NCBI RefSeq assembly: GCF_001315985.1
Contig: NZ_BBBI01000008.1
Coordinates: forward strand, 1-64,000
DNA length: 64,000 nucleotides
Direction of reading: 5' to 3'
Source of the DNA: Vulcanisaeta distributa JCM 11216
GTDB taxonomy: Archaea; Thermoproteota; Thermoprotei; Thermoproteales; Thermocladiaceae
In this document: positions 9,455 through 19,352 of the stretch, one piece after another
Numbering within the stretch: position 1 is the first letter of the stretch
Layout of the letters: each line of letters opens with the position of its first letter
Notes under the pieces: model-generated
What the model saw: the letters and a program-made list of their open reading frames with translations, nothing else
Databases searched by the model: none
Told to the model about the DNA's origin: nothing
Position numbers and translations under genes: made by a program

Positions 9455-9701
9455 CCAAACCCAAAACCCAAGTCCTTAAAACTAACGTCCTTCCTCCCTT
9501 CAACCTCCCATCATAAATGACTTACCCACTAACAATCCACAATCACAACACCATAAACAACCCTACCTGAAACCCTATCCTCTCTAGGGATCACCAATAA
9601 ACTTCAAGAAGGCGATTGAGACCATGACCAATGCCCTAACGAGACAGGTAAAGGCACTACTCACCGGCTCGGTGAGCATGACGTAAAACCCCAGCCCCAC
9701 T
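9455..9701. other. Intergenic region with a perfect hairpin and a short coding-like remnant
   Basis: A 7-bp perfect stem with a 3-base loop (CTCACCG/CGGTGAG) lies at 9660-9676, just before the conserved element of the next gene. A frame ending in TAA near 9685 ('FKKAIETMTNALTRQ…') reads like the tail of a lost gene. The hairpin could terminate transcription or be an operator; no T-run follows it. Confidence 0.35.
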
Positions 9702-9748
9702 CAATTCTGCTCGACTCACTTTCTCTGAACACCCAAAGTTAAAAAAAG
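9702..9748 (+). promoter_or_regulatory. Conserved upstream element, copy 2
   Basis: CAATTCTGCTCGACTCACTT then TCTCTGAACACCCAAAGTTA and a run of A. It matches copy 1 (7796) and copy 3 (46787) with only a few differences, and its A-run ends 28 bases before ATG 9776. Confidence 0.6.
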
Positions 9749-9775
9749 TCAAAGTCCATATATTTATTACTCTTG

Positions 9776-11389
9776 ATGGGTGTGGGTTCCAGATTAGGGT
9801 TCTTGCTTGTTATTACGGTAATGATCCTCGCCCTTGCAGATGCATTACTTATTGCGGTACTTCTGAAGCCCTCGGTGATATCATCGGTGATCAATGACAT
9901 TAAGGGCGCAGTAAAGATTGTACTAAGTACCACCTACAAATTTGAATTAATGAGACAGGGTGTGGCTAAGCTATCGTCGACTAAGCCGCAGCCGCTTGCC
10001 CTACCCGTCACCGCCTATGTGGTTGGGTCCAGTCAGTTCATTAATGGGTTGGTGAGTGCCGGTGCTTCTGAGTCGATGATTAGGCCCATAACCCTTGGTG
10101 AATTGTCCTCGGTGCCTAATGACTCGATTATCATTATTGATTGGAATTACATCAACGAGACTATGCACACATCCCTAAGCCAATTAGCGAGGCAATTAGA
10201 GAACGTGATAGGTAGGGGTGACCTAGTAATCCTTTACACGGCAAGCCCAGGGTGGGTTTTACCGCTTGAGGATGCAATAGCCGTGGCGTGGGGAAACCAC
10301 TACCACAGCACTGTGATCGGTTACCCAGTCATGGCCGTAAACACATCAACATACATAACGGCCTTCGGAGGCAAAAACTACCTAGTAATAAGCCCAGTGC
10401 AGGTAAGCAATGAATACGCGGTAACATTGAATGGCTTAATAGGATATTGGATGCAGATCAGTGGTGTGTTGACGAATCAATCACAGTCATTGAGACTAGA
10501 CCCGACCTATTATGACCAAGATCTCTGCACTGAGATACTCAATACCATAGAGAGCCAAAACCTCAATGAGTGGTTGTTCATGACGGGACTATATAAAAGC
10601 CAGGTTGACTCATACACAGGTGATTATTATCTGTTTGATTACTGCATAACCGGTACTTATAAGCCCAGTGGAACTTTGGCCCCCCCAGGTATTCCAGTTT
10701 CATATCTTGGCTTTAACAACTTAGTGACAGGTAGTGGCGGTAGTGGTGGTAATTGGGCCTACTATAGGGTTGGGGTTAACATGACAACGGCGTACTACAT
10801 AGACCAGGAGAACGGCTATAACTCATACATGACGTGGACCGGGACCGATGATGAGCCGGGCAGCACTAGCTGTAGCTGGCTCAGTACTTCCGTGTTGCAG
10901 GTAATTGAACAAATAGGTTCAGAGATACTCCAGTTTATATACGACGCAGCATCGGCATCCGACCCGTCCAACCCAGTTTATTCACTAACGGCATCAGTAA
11001 CAACGATTAATAGCGCCCAGGGCACTAGCAACATTGTCTGGTCCATAGGTATTGAGAACCAGAATTGGTTCTGCACGCCAGAGCAGACCCAGGCTGATTA
11101 CGAGTACCCAGTGGGCTTCGGCGTGGTTAATTCACAGGGCTATTGGTACGTAAACCCAAGCACTGTGAACACGGCGGCATCGCCAGTATTATTCAGTGAA
11201 GGAAGTATATGTTTCCCATGGATTGATAATTATTACCTATGGGAATCATTTGGTAGCGAGGTTTATTTCGTGCTTCAATACAACCCAAGCGCGACATATA
11301 CCGTTAGCTTGCAACGCATGTATACCGTACCACTCGGCTTCTTCTATAACTACATGACTAGCTGGATAACAACCACATGCCCAGGCTAG
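9776..11389 (+). CDS. Tandem surface-protein paralogue 2 of 3 (intact)
   Basis: About 537 residues. Membrane anchor at about residues 5-28. Domain 1 carries 'YVVGSSQFINGLVSAGASES' and 'DSIIIIDWNYI', equivalent to motifs in paralogues 1 and 3. Domain 2 (from about residue 230) is Tyr/Ser/Thr/Gly-rich with paired cysteines and ends 'SWITTTCPG'. This is the only copy of the three without a frame break, so it gives the reference length. I choose ATG 9776 over TTG 9773 because of the promoter spacing. A C7 tract at 10680-10686 encodes Pro-Pro in frame. Likely exported and anchored by the N-terminus; ligand or partner unknown. Confidence 0.75.
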   Translation: MGVGSRLGFLLVITVMILALADALLIAVLLKPSVISSVINDIKGAVKIVLSTTYKFELMRQGVAKLSSTKPQPLALPVTAYVVGSSQFINGLVSAGASESMIRPITLGELSSVPNDSIIIIDWNYINETMHTSLSQLARQLENVIGRGDLVILYTASPGWVLPLEDAIAVAWGNHYHSTVIGYPVMAVNTSTYITAFGGKNYLVISPVQVSNEYAVTLNGLIGYWMQISGVLTNQSQSLRLDPTYYDQDLCTEILNTIESQNLNEWLFMTGLYKSQVDSYTGDYYLFDYCITGTYKPSGTLAPPGIPVSYLGFNNLVTGSGGSGGNWAYYRVGVNMTTAYYIDQENGYNSYMTWTGTDDEPGSTSCSWLSTSVLQVIEQIGSEILQFIYDAASASDPSNPVYSLTASVTTINSAQGTSNIVWSIGIENQNWFCTPEQTQADYEYPVGFGVVNSQGYWYVNPSTVNTAASPVLFSEGSICFPWIDNYYLWESFGSEVYFVLQYNPSATYTVSLQRMYTVPLGFFYNYMTSWITTTCPG

Positions 11390-11506
11390 TACCGTGTAGT
11401 TTCCATGAATTAGCTAAAACTCTCTAATTTCATGATTTTCCCTTCATGCCATGAATGTAATAAGGTTTTTATATTTTCATATAGAGTGGGGGGGGTTCGA
11501 TAAGTT

Positions 11507-13270
11507 ATGTACTTACGTAATTGGTCGATAATAGCCACGATCACCCTACTTATGGTTATCATTATTACTATTTACTTATTTTACCTAACTCATACCTTCA
11601 CCTTAACTATTACTGAGAGATTTACGAATCAAGCGGTGGCGACAAACATAATTAGTGAACAAGCGTTGATTAATATTGATGTGCCAATCTACGTTGTTGG
11701 TCCTTCAACGCTTGTTCAGGAGTTGATGGGATTAGGCATTAATCAATCACTGATCAAGCCCATAACCATTAGTGAATTACAAAACCTACCAAACAATAGC
11801 CTAGTAATCATTGATTGGTCTGTGATGAAGCCGCTGCTTTACTTAATTAATGGAACTGGAATTAATGCCACTAGTCCTGCCATTAATACCTTAGTGAACC
11901 TGCTTAAGCGCGGTGATTTGGTCTTGGTAAGCGTCAATAGGGGGGGTTCCTTACCTATTGCCGAGTTGGTCTTAACGTACTCTCTCGCCAGGACTGGCGA
12001 TGTTAAGGTTAGTGGTTTCACGAACGTTAATTCGTTTCCATACCCAATTAGTCAGTACCTAATTGCATACCCAGTAATGCCCATAACGATAAACTACACA
12101 TTAATCGCAGGCTTCGTTTATAGGCGTGGTGGAGTGATGGCATTGATAGTGGGCCCGTTGAGCATGCATGACATGCCTGGCCTAGTGATTGCATGGTTAA
12201 TGTCCACTGGTAGATACGGCATGGTTACAGCCCCATTAAGCATTTCGGACCCAGGTTACGAAAATACGGACCCCCTGCTACGCATCTTGGCTAAGCCTAT
12301 TAAACGCACCAAGTGATTCGGAGGTGTATACGAGAATGGTAAGTACATATTCATATGGGGTGCCCAAGCATTAGCCAGTGAGGTAACGCAGACCGTCATT
12401 ATGAATCATAACCTCGGCATCGCCGCTGTGCAGGACAATTACGGCGACACCTTCTACTATGACTCCTGCATTTTGATCCTTAACACCACGCAGTTTTACA
12501 CGGATACGCCACCGAACATACCCATTGAGTTAATGGGTGATGTTGCCTACGTGATGACCCCCCCATCCGGCGGTAATTCGCGAATTATTAATAATAGGGC
12601 ATTGCCTGGGCCTGGATTATTGTATAACTTAATCAGCGGCTTCGACCTATACACTAGTTATGAGGATTATGTAAAAGGCTTGACTAACTCATTCATCATA
12701 ACCACGAGCAGTGGGTACTCACCTACGCCGCAGTCATCATCTGGTTCACCATCCTTTGGGTTGAGTATAGATTATGAGACCGCCAGCATGTTTGTTGAGT
12801 ATACATTGCCATCAATAAGTGGAGCATCTGAGGGCATTAGCGTAAGTACTTACCCGTCTGCCTCAGCCTACGGGCTTGATGCGAATAACTATACATGGGA
12901 CTTTTACTACAGTTTCATTGGTCCTCTTGACCTATCAAGTGATGCCGACTTCATTAATGGTTTTATTGTCGGTGGTCCAGGTATGGTTGGGGGGGAGTTA
13001 GCCATGCCTAATTTCTCGCTTGGTAATACCTATTGGGTCTATGTACCATTCAACGCTGAGGTTGAGACACTATGTTGGGATGCTTGGGCCAACATGGGCT
13101 GGATGATGGGAGTCATGCCGGCATCATCAAGCATTATAGTGAGTCCAAATAATGTGAGCTTTTGGTTCTCGTCGCCACAGACAAATGCACCAAGTGGATC
13201 ATGGGTTAGTGGAACAGCAATTAACAACGCGCCCCTTTGCGGTTCAGTATCCTTGAGCGCATCAAGCTGA
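11507..13270 (+). CDS. Tandem surface-protein paralogue 3 of 3 (two compensating frameshifts)
   Basis: N-terminal anchor, then domain 1 with 'YVVGPSTLVQELMGLGINQS' and 'SLVIIDWSVMK', then a Cys-containing domain 2. The frame stops at TGA 12314-12316 and is open again in the same frame to 13270. The C5 tract at 12271-12275 read as four gives 'DPCYASWLSLLNAPSDS', which aligns with 'DPTGEDICLELIQT' of paralogue 1. A missing base near 12317 then returns to the original frame. So two opposite shifts, not a true nonsense codon, explain the stop. Restored length about 587 residues. Upstream is a G8 tract at 11478-11485 instead of the conserved element. Confidence 0.65.
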
Positions 13271-13318
13271 TTTAAGAAATTAAAAAGAAATAATTTTGGA
13301 TTTAACATAGGAACATTG

Positions 13319-14707
13319 ATGAGTAGTACTGAATCGCGACGACTTGTAGAGGACTACTATAAGGTATTCCCTGAGGAGATCACTATAGAGAATTTCAAAA
13401 GTATAAAGAACTTAACGTTAAAGCTCAGGCCGGGTATAAACCTGTTAGTTGGTCCCAATGGTTCAGGTAAGACGAATATTCTAGAGGCCATACACTTTTT
13501 CATGAGGGCATTGTCAAGGGATGAATTAATTAAAATACCCTACGCACCATACATACCCTATTATTGGGATCCGCAGGACCTATTCTATGCTAAAGACATT
13601 AGCAATTCACTAGGCTTTAAGCTAACTTTAAGAATAACCTGGGAGGAAGAGCACGATATATACTCAACACGTATAATCCTCTCCACGAAATTTACGTTAG
13701 CCGGCTCGAGAAATATAGAGTCTCAATGGTTTGAAATAAGTACGGATGGGTCAAGGATTGAGGTCATGGGGAATAGCCTACGTGTCTACTTAAAAGCTGA
13801 GTATGTCAAGTATTTAGAGGATTTATTAGAGGATTTAGAAGTAAGGCTTAATGATTTTAAGAAATATAATGATTATTTAGTTGGTGATTTTAGATTATTA
13901 AGTCATGGAATAGACGGAATAATGGAAATTCTTTATCCTTCTTTAGGTATAGGTGCTTCAAAAAATTACGGAAATCAGATCCTCATGATCCAACGCATAT
14001 TGATACCCGCTGTTAAAGGCGATATTCTATTAATACTTAAATGGAGCAGAACTAACATTGATGAGTATAAAGGCGTAAATACACCACTTTTCTCCGAAGT
14101 ATTTGATACGGTATTTTCTAAAGCAGTACTTCTAAAACACCCAGATGTAGGCGCCATTTCAGAACCTGTGCCAATACGTGGATTAGAAAGGATGGACGTT
14201 AGGGCTAGGAACTTAGTATCAATTTTATACTCACTTCGTGCTAATAAGCGCCTTGGAAAACTTGAGTGGGTACTTAGGGAATTATTCCCCCCCGAGGTGA
14301 GTATAGGCTTTAGAGACTTTGCAGGGAGGGTGGCTTTAACTATGCAGGAAAGAGGTTTAGAGCTTCCTCCGCCCAATATGCCCGATGGTCTCATTAAGGT
14401 GTTGGCTATAGCCACGGCGGTTGAGCTCGAGCCCTCTCTACTGCTTATTGATGAAATTGAGAACAGTCTGCACGCCAAGGCCTTAGAGGTGATCTTCAAC
14501 TTACTTAATAATCTGGAAGTACCTGTATTAGTCGCTACTCACTCGCCAATCCTCGTGGATTTAGTGGGCCCTGAGAGGACTATAATTGTTAATAAGGACC
14601 CAAACATTGGCACTACAGCGGAGCAAGTGAGTGATATTGAGAACCTCAGGAGTAGGCTTAAGGAACTCGGTGTCGCATTCAGCGATTACGTATTTTATGG
14701 GAGGTGA
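13319..14707 (+). CDS. RecF/OLD-type AAA ATPase
   Basis: About 462 residues. Walker A 'GPNGSGKT' at about residues 45-52 follows the family-typical N-terminus 'EITIENFKSIKNLTLKL'. Walker B 'LLLIDEIENSLH' lies near residue 380, with the H-switch region 'VLVATHSPILVDL' downstream and a helical insert between. This is the AAA_21/SMC-like group that includes OLD, RecF and many anti-phage ATPases. Its GTGA stop overlaps the start of a small TOPRIM-like gene, the usual two-gene arrangement for split OLD-like systems. The C7 tract 14287-14293 encodes Pro-Pro in frame. Defence role is inferred from architecture. Confidence 0.8.
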   Translation: MSSTESRRLVEDYYKVFPEEITIENFKSIKNLTLKLRPGINLLVGPNGSGKTNILEAIHFFMRALSRDELIKIPYAPYIPYYWDPQDLFYAKDISNSLGFKLTLRITWEEEHDIYSTRIILSTKFTLAGSRNIESQWFEISTDGSRIEVMGNSLRVYLKAEYVKYLEDLLEDLEVRLNDFKKYNDYLVGDFRLLSHGIDGIMEILYPSLGIGASKNYGNQILMIQRILIPAVKGDILLILKWSRTNIDEYKGVNTPLFSEVFDTVFSKAVLLKHPDVGAISEPVPIRGLERMDVRARNLVSILYSLRANKRLGKLEWVLRELFPPEVSIGFRDFAGRVALTMQERGLELPPPNMPDGLIKVLAIATAVELEPSLLLIDEIENSLHAKALEVIFNLLNNLEVPVLVATHSPILVDLVGPERTIIVNKDPNIGTTAEQVSDIENLRSRLKELGVAFSDYVFYGR

Positions 14708-15170
14708 ATTTATTGGTTAAGAGGTTGATGATTGTTGAGGATACGTACGGTGTTGATTTCCATAGGGAACTATTACGTAAGTTGGGGATTAATATGAACT
14801 TGGAAATAAGGAGGTTACCGACTGGTAAATGCAATAATGCACTTCGAAGGAAGGTATTGGCGAATGCATTGTCTGGCTCATCGATGGCGTTTAAGGCTAT
14901 CTTCGTGATCGATGAGGAGGGGGGGAAGGGCGTGAATAATGCTGTTAATGACGTGTTAATGCACATGAGGCTTGGCTCTGTATTGGGCTTGGTTTTGATA
15001 AGATTAAGTGTAGGAGGTCGCCAGAGGATGAGCTGAGACGTAATAAGGGCGATTATGAGAAGGAGTACTTGGCTGGTTGGGCCAGGGATGTTGATGTTGG
15101 AAAGTTAATGGGCGAGATGGATTTCAGGGATTATCTTAATGCCCTTAATTGGTTATTTAATGATCCGTAG
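14704..15170 (+). CDS. TOPRIM-like (DUF3226/DUF4276-type) partner of the ATPase (frameshifted)
   Basis: GTG start overlapping the ATPase stop by four bases. The first frame has 'RLMIVEDTYGVDFHRELLRK' and 'AIFVIDEEGG', an acidic-strand pattern typical of small TOPRIM-like proteins. It ends early at 15036. One missing base near 14985-15003 returns to a frame that runs 'KCRRSPEDELRRNKGDYEKE' to TAG at 15168-15170. Restored length is about 155 residues. The G7 tract 14919-14925 is in frame (Gly-Gly after the acidic residues). Would act as the nuclease or metal-binding subunit if the system is OLD-like; that is inference. Confidence 0.55.
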
Positions 15171-15225
15171 TTATGAATGTAGGTTTAATAAGGCTTTAAT
15201 ACTCCCTTAATGATTCAATAAGTTA

Positions 15226-15555
15226 ATGGCGATTAGGGAGAGCGACGTCATAGTCGTTACCTCACCCTACATCCCTGGGTATAGAATTGTTAAAGTATTA
15301 GGCGTCGCCCTGGGCATTACGGTCAGATCCAGGGGGGGTATTGGCGGTAGGTTTTTAGCGGGTCTCAGGGCTCTGGCTGGCGGCGAGATCAAGGAGTTCA
15401 CCGAGTTGGCTGAGCAGGCGAGGAGGCAAGCCATTGAGAGGATGATTCAGCATGCGAAGGAGCTCGGCGCTAATGCGGTTATTAGCTTTAGGCTTGATAG
15501 TAATGAGATCAGCGAGTTCATGGATGAGATCATAGCCTACGGCACAGCAGTCTAG
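15226..15555 (+). CDS. UPF0145 (YbjQ/DUF74) family protein
   Basis: 109 residues. The N-terminal strand 'VVTSPYIPGYRIVKVLGVAL' and the middle 'GLRALAGGEIKEFTEL' plus 'ELGANAVISFRLDS' are the characteristic blocks of UPF0145, a small pentameric beta/alpha protein of unknown function. The G7 tract 15332-15338 gives 'SRGGIGG', where the family typically has a single Gly before Ile-Gly-Gly, so this site carries one extra residue. It follows the ATPase pair by 55 bases on the same strand but is a common stand-alone gene. Confidence 0.85.
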   Translation: MAIRESDVIVVTSPYIPGYRIVKVLGVALGITVRSRGGIGGRFLAGLRALAGGEIKEFTELAEQARRQAIERMIQHAKELGANAVISFRLDSNEISEFMDEIIAYGTAV

Positions 15556-15821
15556 TAGAGCCTGAGCAGGGCGGTGAACGTGTGGTGATGGAGTGATTAA
15601 ATGTAAGCCCTGCACCATGCTTCTTAGCAATATATCCGTGGTTTCGTAATTCGTTAACGGTATTACACATCAATAATTAGCATCTAGGTGTTAACCCCCC
15701 CCGTAATCGCAGTATTATAAGGGAGTGCTACTCATGATTAGTACTGCGTAGGTTCATTCCTGAAGTCTAATTTGTATTTTCAATATCTAGGTTGAATCGC
15801 AGTAAGTATTGCATTGTGTAA

Positions 15822-16697
15822 TTAGCCGTTTCCCCCCCGGCTTCTTGCCATTGAGACTATCTCATTGAATTCGGTTGTATTGAAGTAATTTAACGTATAA
15901 TTCACAAGCTCGGTTTTACCCTGTATTATGTATAAGATCGTATTTCCACTTGGTAATGGCGTCACTAACATAGTCTCATTGATTACCCTGATCGCCGGTA
16001 AGCCGCTGGGCAGTAGGCATATTAGCTCACTCAGGTTAGTACTTGTGCGAAGCCTAAACCCACTTGTCATGCTTTGCACCCTAGTTATATTACTAATCAC
16101 TCTGAAGCAATGCACCTGCTGATCATGCCACTTAGTGGTATTTACATAATTAATGTATGATGTAATTGAGTAATTTATACTATACCCTTGTACAGCTGTG
16201 CTAAATGTAACATTACCTAGTAATTCATTGAATGGCAGATACGCCGGAAGCGCATTCAATGTTTCCAATGGTAGGCAGTTAATGCTGCCTGATTCATGCC
16301 CATCCACAACTACGTAGGCTGCCCCCCCACATAAACTACTTCCGTTTGTCCAATATGCAATTTCCTGCATGTTTATGCCAGGCGTACCAGGAAACAAACC
16401 CTCACACATGGTCCTTATCGTGTCAATGAAAGCCCTACTATTATTAACTGACCCAGCACCAAACTGTAGTATATCATTGCATTGAATTATTTGATTACCT
16501 GGACCTGACATTGTAAATTCTACATAGCTACTATTGTATATCGCCGTGAATGAACCATCACTCAATAACTTCCTGAAATTATTAACATAACTAATAGGTT
16601 GAGCGTACAGTGCAGATGAATTTAATATGATAATCACTACCGCTGCTGCAACAATTATTATTACCAGAGCAGTAATCATGAACGTACTCTTCATCAT
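15822..16697 (-). CDS. Membrane-anchored extracellular protein, unknown family
   Basis: About 291 residues. A single N-terminal anchor ('MITALVIIIVAAAVVIIIL') precedes a Ser/Asn-rich outer domain with six or more cysteines and many glycosylation sequons. I start at ATG 16697 because the TATA-like CTTAAATA lies about 25 bases upstream on this strand; GTG 16709 is possible. In-frame C7 tracts at 15832 and 16322. Fold unknown. Confidence 0.65.
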   Translation of the reverse strand: MMKSTFMITALVIIIVAAAVVIIILNSSALYAQPISYVNNFRKLLSDGSFTAIYNSSYVEFTMSGPGNQIIQCNDILQFGAGSVNNSRAFIDTIRTMCEGLFPGTPGINMQEIAYWTNGSSLCGGAAYVVVDGHESGSINCLPLETLNALPAYLPFNELLGNVTFSTAVQGYSINYSITSYINYVNTTKWHDQQVHCFRVISNITRVQSMTSGFRLRTSTNLSELICLLPSGLPAIRVINETMLVTPLPSGNTILYIIQGKTELVNYTLNYFNTTEFNEIVSMARSRGGNG

Positions 16698-16859
16698 CAA
16701 ACTAACCACTCATCAAATATTTAAGGTTTGTTATATACCGATATCTCTATCTCTTTTACTTTGTATTAAGCCATGACCAATAGTAGCACCATGACTATTC
16801 TGTTAACCTTATCACGATATCGCGTAACATTATTTTGTGACGCTACTCGTGTGAGCCAC

Positions 16860-17267
16860 GATTAAATGGGCAGACAATCACAGTCTCAATCTCTAGCAAT
16901 ACATAACATAATTCCTCAATGTCCTTCTCGATTTTCATTGCTAACCATCGCTGACTCAGGCCTGGTTATTTGGATACATGGATTATCTTCGAAACTCATT
17001 GAGTATTCGCCAATCGACTCCCTATATTGCTCCCTAATGGAGTCTCTAATGGACTCGGTTTTGGCTATGCTAGGGCTTACATTGGCATTGGTGCTGGTCT
17101 TATCGAGGCACTGCCTGAGCAATACTCTGACCTCATTGATTGTTAAATACGCAGTGATTAGTTAGCGAATCAACTCATTAATTGACGTGTTGCTCACCTC
17201 AGATAGCCTGGCCCCTGGCCGGCAGTTCATACACGTCCTCCCTAACCCTAACACTCCTAAACCTCAT
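16860..17267 (-). pseudogene. Decayed RHH-SWIM gene pair (copy of 2468-3358)
   Basis: From 17267 the minus strand reads 'MRFRSVRVREDVYEL', identical to the first 15 residues of the RHH protein at 2468. The copy then has a small insertion with frame change, an in-frame TAA where the intact copy has CAA (after 'NTSINELIR'), and continues to 'SFEDNPCIQI' and a stop at 16916. The start of the SWIM gene ('MKIEKDIEEL') overlaps as in the intact pair, then ends within about 70 bases. The nonsense change makes this real gene decay rather than a homopolymer error. Confidence 0.7.
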
Positions 17268-17530
17268 CCAATAAGTAGGAAGAGACCAAAACAGTTGATT
17301 CATAAGGACAAGGAGACTACGTTGAGGATACGAACAGTTGAAGTAAGCAATGAAACTATTAAAGCGTGAAAAACGCCCCCATGCAGCCCACAGCATAGCT
17401 ACTTAAATCAGGGCATAACGCAAAGGGAATTGACAAGGAGACACGGAGAAAACAACTACCGTTAATATTGCTAAAAGTGTTAGGGGGGGAGTGATTATTG
17501 CCATTTTTGAGTTTTTTGTTGCCATGCCCA

Positions 17531-18370
17531 TCACCAGTAGCGTGATATTATGTAGTCTGGTGCTGTGTTTTTCATGAATATTGTTAGGTTGTTCATGTTT
17601 ATAACCCTGGGTAGTCCCTGGGCCATGGCTATGTAGATTATTGGCTCCTCGGTTATGTACGTACCCTCCATGTAGAGCTGCTCCGCGGTTGGCGTTGCAT
17701 TCGGTTCGTGTGGTATAAACCCAATCCAGTCATTATTAACCATTAACCCAACCTCCTCACCCTCACTGCCCACGTTGCATGATGGTAGGATGTATGGTAT
17801 TGATGAGTATATGGCGACCTCTATCACGTCGCTTGGCGTGGCATTAATTGGTGGGAACTCAGCCACAAAGCCTGTGTGCACTACTGACCAATTCATAGCC
17901 CTGGCATACTGCCAGAAGGTTAGGGTCTTATTGCCGAGTGGGTATGTCGTGTTTACGATTGTGGCTATCGTCAGTGTTGGTGAGGCTGTGCTCGTGGCTA
18001 TTAAGGTGCCATTTAAGTAAACACCCATACCCATAACCATGCCAGGCTGTGACGGCCCCGGCAGTGAGTAGTTGATTACTGTGAGTGGTACATCAATGGG
18101 TATGTTTACGTAATTGATAATCATGTTTCCATGAACATGATAAACAAGCACAATGAGTGAGTTGCCTGGAATTACAACACCACCATTACACGCTAACCCA
18201 CCATAATAAATGAACTGAGGAACGGGAAGTGCGGGTAGATGCCTCGAAGAGCTTACACCAACAGACGCGTGGCTACGCCCAATAAGGACAAACTTAATAA
18301 CAAGGAAGGAAACAACCAAAGCCACCACAACCAACACAGCTGCCATTATCCACTTTATTCTTGGGCCCAT
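17531..18370 (-). CDS. Membrane-anchored surface protein, paralogue of 46855-47754
   Basis: About 279 residues. Anchor 'RIKWIMAAVLVVVALVVSFL' at the N-terminus. The outer domain contains 'PGNSLIVLVYHVHGNMIINY' and, near the end, 'NNLTIFMKNTAPDYI'; the gene at 46855 has 'PGNTTVVLVYHVHGNFTIND' and 'GIKPYMNNTAPIYI' in the same order. Two Cys pairs are shared. ATG 18370 aligns with the paralogue's start; ATG 18379 adds three residues. The conserved promoter element of the paralogue is not present here. Role unknown, presumably on the cell surface. Confidence 0.7.
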   Translation of the reverse strand: MGPRIKWIMAAVLVVVALVVSFLVIKFVLIGRSHASVGVSSSRHLPALPVPQFIYYGGLACNGGVVIPGNSLIVLVYHVHGNMIINYVNIPIDVPLTVINYSLPGPSQPGMVMGMGVYLNGTLIATSTASPTLTIATIVNTTYPLGNKTLTFWQYARAMNWSVVHTGFVAEFPPINATPSDVIEVAIYSSIPYILPSCNVGSEGEEVGLMVNNDWIGFIPHEPNATPTAEQLYMEGTYITEEPIIYIAMAQGLPRVINMNNLTIFMKNTAPDYIISRYW

Positions 18371-18569
18371 AATCCTCACATAAATTAATCAATGGCTTGT
18401 AGGTGCTAAACCGTGAAGGTAACCCTACCTGCCCGTTTCACTCATCTTAATACCCAAAGAAAGAAAAATCTGTGGATAAGAGGTTATGGCTTACTAACTA
18501 AAAGCTGGTATTCATTTCACGGTCGGGATGATTGGTTTAAAGGCAATCTATACTATTCGTAAGTTACCT

Positions 18570-19310
18570 TCACTTAACCTTTGTTATCGGTAGTTTCCCA
18601 TTCCTTAGATCATTTATCAATTGAACGACCTCGCTTATCGCCGCCTCCAGTATTGTCCTGCCCTTTTCCTGGCTCGCCCTTGATGGGTATCCCTGCACAG
18701 CCTTCGTATACTCCATTGCATAGGCCTCCTTCCCATACACCCTAAACCTCACCTCAACCCACTCATCAGCCGAGCCATCCCTGGGTATCCACTTGACCAG
18801 GTCTGGGTACGCTGCCCAGACCTCACTTGTCTCATCCTCGGCAGCATGGCCTTCCGGCGTTTCCAAAACCCTTTTCCTGGCTTCCTTGGCCAGGTCTATC
18901 CACCAGTTTATGATTATTATGACTAGGTTCGTCTCCTTGGCCGCGTCCTTAGCTGCCATGCTTAGGGCGTCCGTGTTTCCTCCATGCCCGTTAATGACGA
19001 CTAGGTACTTAATGCCGTTTCTGGCAACTTCCCTGAATATATCCCTATAAAGCATGTAGAGTGTCTCATTGCTTATGGATATTGTGCCGGGGGGGAACTT
19101 ATCGAGTACGTACGTATTCCCATACCAAACAGTGGGCAATAGGAGTGCGTTGGCCCTCTTGGCGGCTTCCTCGGCTATGTAGGTAGCCATTAACGCGTCA
19201 GTGCCCAGTGGTAAGTGCGGTCCGTGGGCCTCGACAATACCCGTCGGTAGTAAGGCCACTGTTTTATCCACCTTCTCGAACTCAGGCCAGGTGAGTTCCC
19301 ACCAACGCAT
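18570..19310 (-). CDS. Creatininase-family metal-dependent amidohydrolase
   Basis: 246 residues, usual family length. N-terminal metal site 'LPTGIVEAHGPHLPLGTD' (E27, H29, D38), 'VINGHGGNTDAL' near residue 107, and the C-terminal acidic 'HAAEDETSEVWAAYP' give the complete creatininase/MftE signature, hydrolysing cyclic amides or formamides with two metal ions. The G7 tract at 19089-19095 makes 'KFPPGTISI', where the family generally has a single Pro before Gly-Thr, so one residue appears added. Substrate unknown. Stands alone between a surface protein and the HEPN gene. Confidence 0.85.
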   Translation of the reverse strand: MRWWELTWPEFEKVDKTVALLPTGIVEAHGPHLPLGTDALMATYIAEEAAKRANALLLPTVWYGNTYVLDKFPPGTISISNETLYMLYRDIFREVARNGIKYLVVINGHGGNTDALSMAAKDAAKETNLVIIIINWWIDLAKEARKRVLETPEGHAAEDETSEVWAAYPDLVKWIPRDGSADEWVEVRFRVYGKEAYAMEYTKAVQGYPSRASQEKGRTILEAAISEVVQLINDLRNGKLPITKVK

Positions 19311-19352
19311 TAATCAGTGATTTGGCAATACCTTAAATGCAATACTCTGAGG

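Noticed and set aside
12314-12316. In-frame TGA in paralogue 3 as a recoding or selenocysteine candidate
   Set aside because: Reading the C5 at 12271-12275 as four and adding one base near 12317 gives a chain that aligns with paralogues 1 and 2 and removes the stop. Two compensating shifts are the simpler explanation, and these archaea are not known to use selenocysteine.
13975-14499. 174-codon open frame on the minus strand inside the ATPase gene
   Set aside because: It lies antisense to a well-supported ATPase with all its motifs, has a Ser/Leu-rich shadow composition and no start signal.
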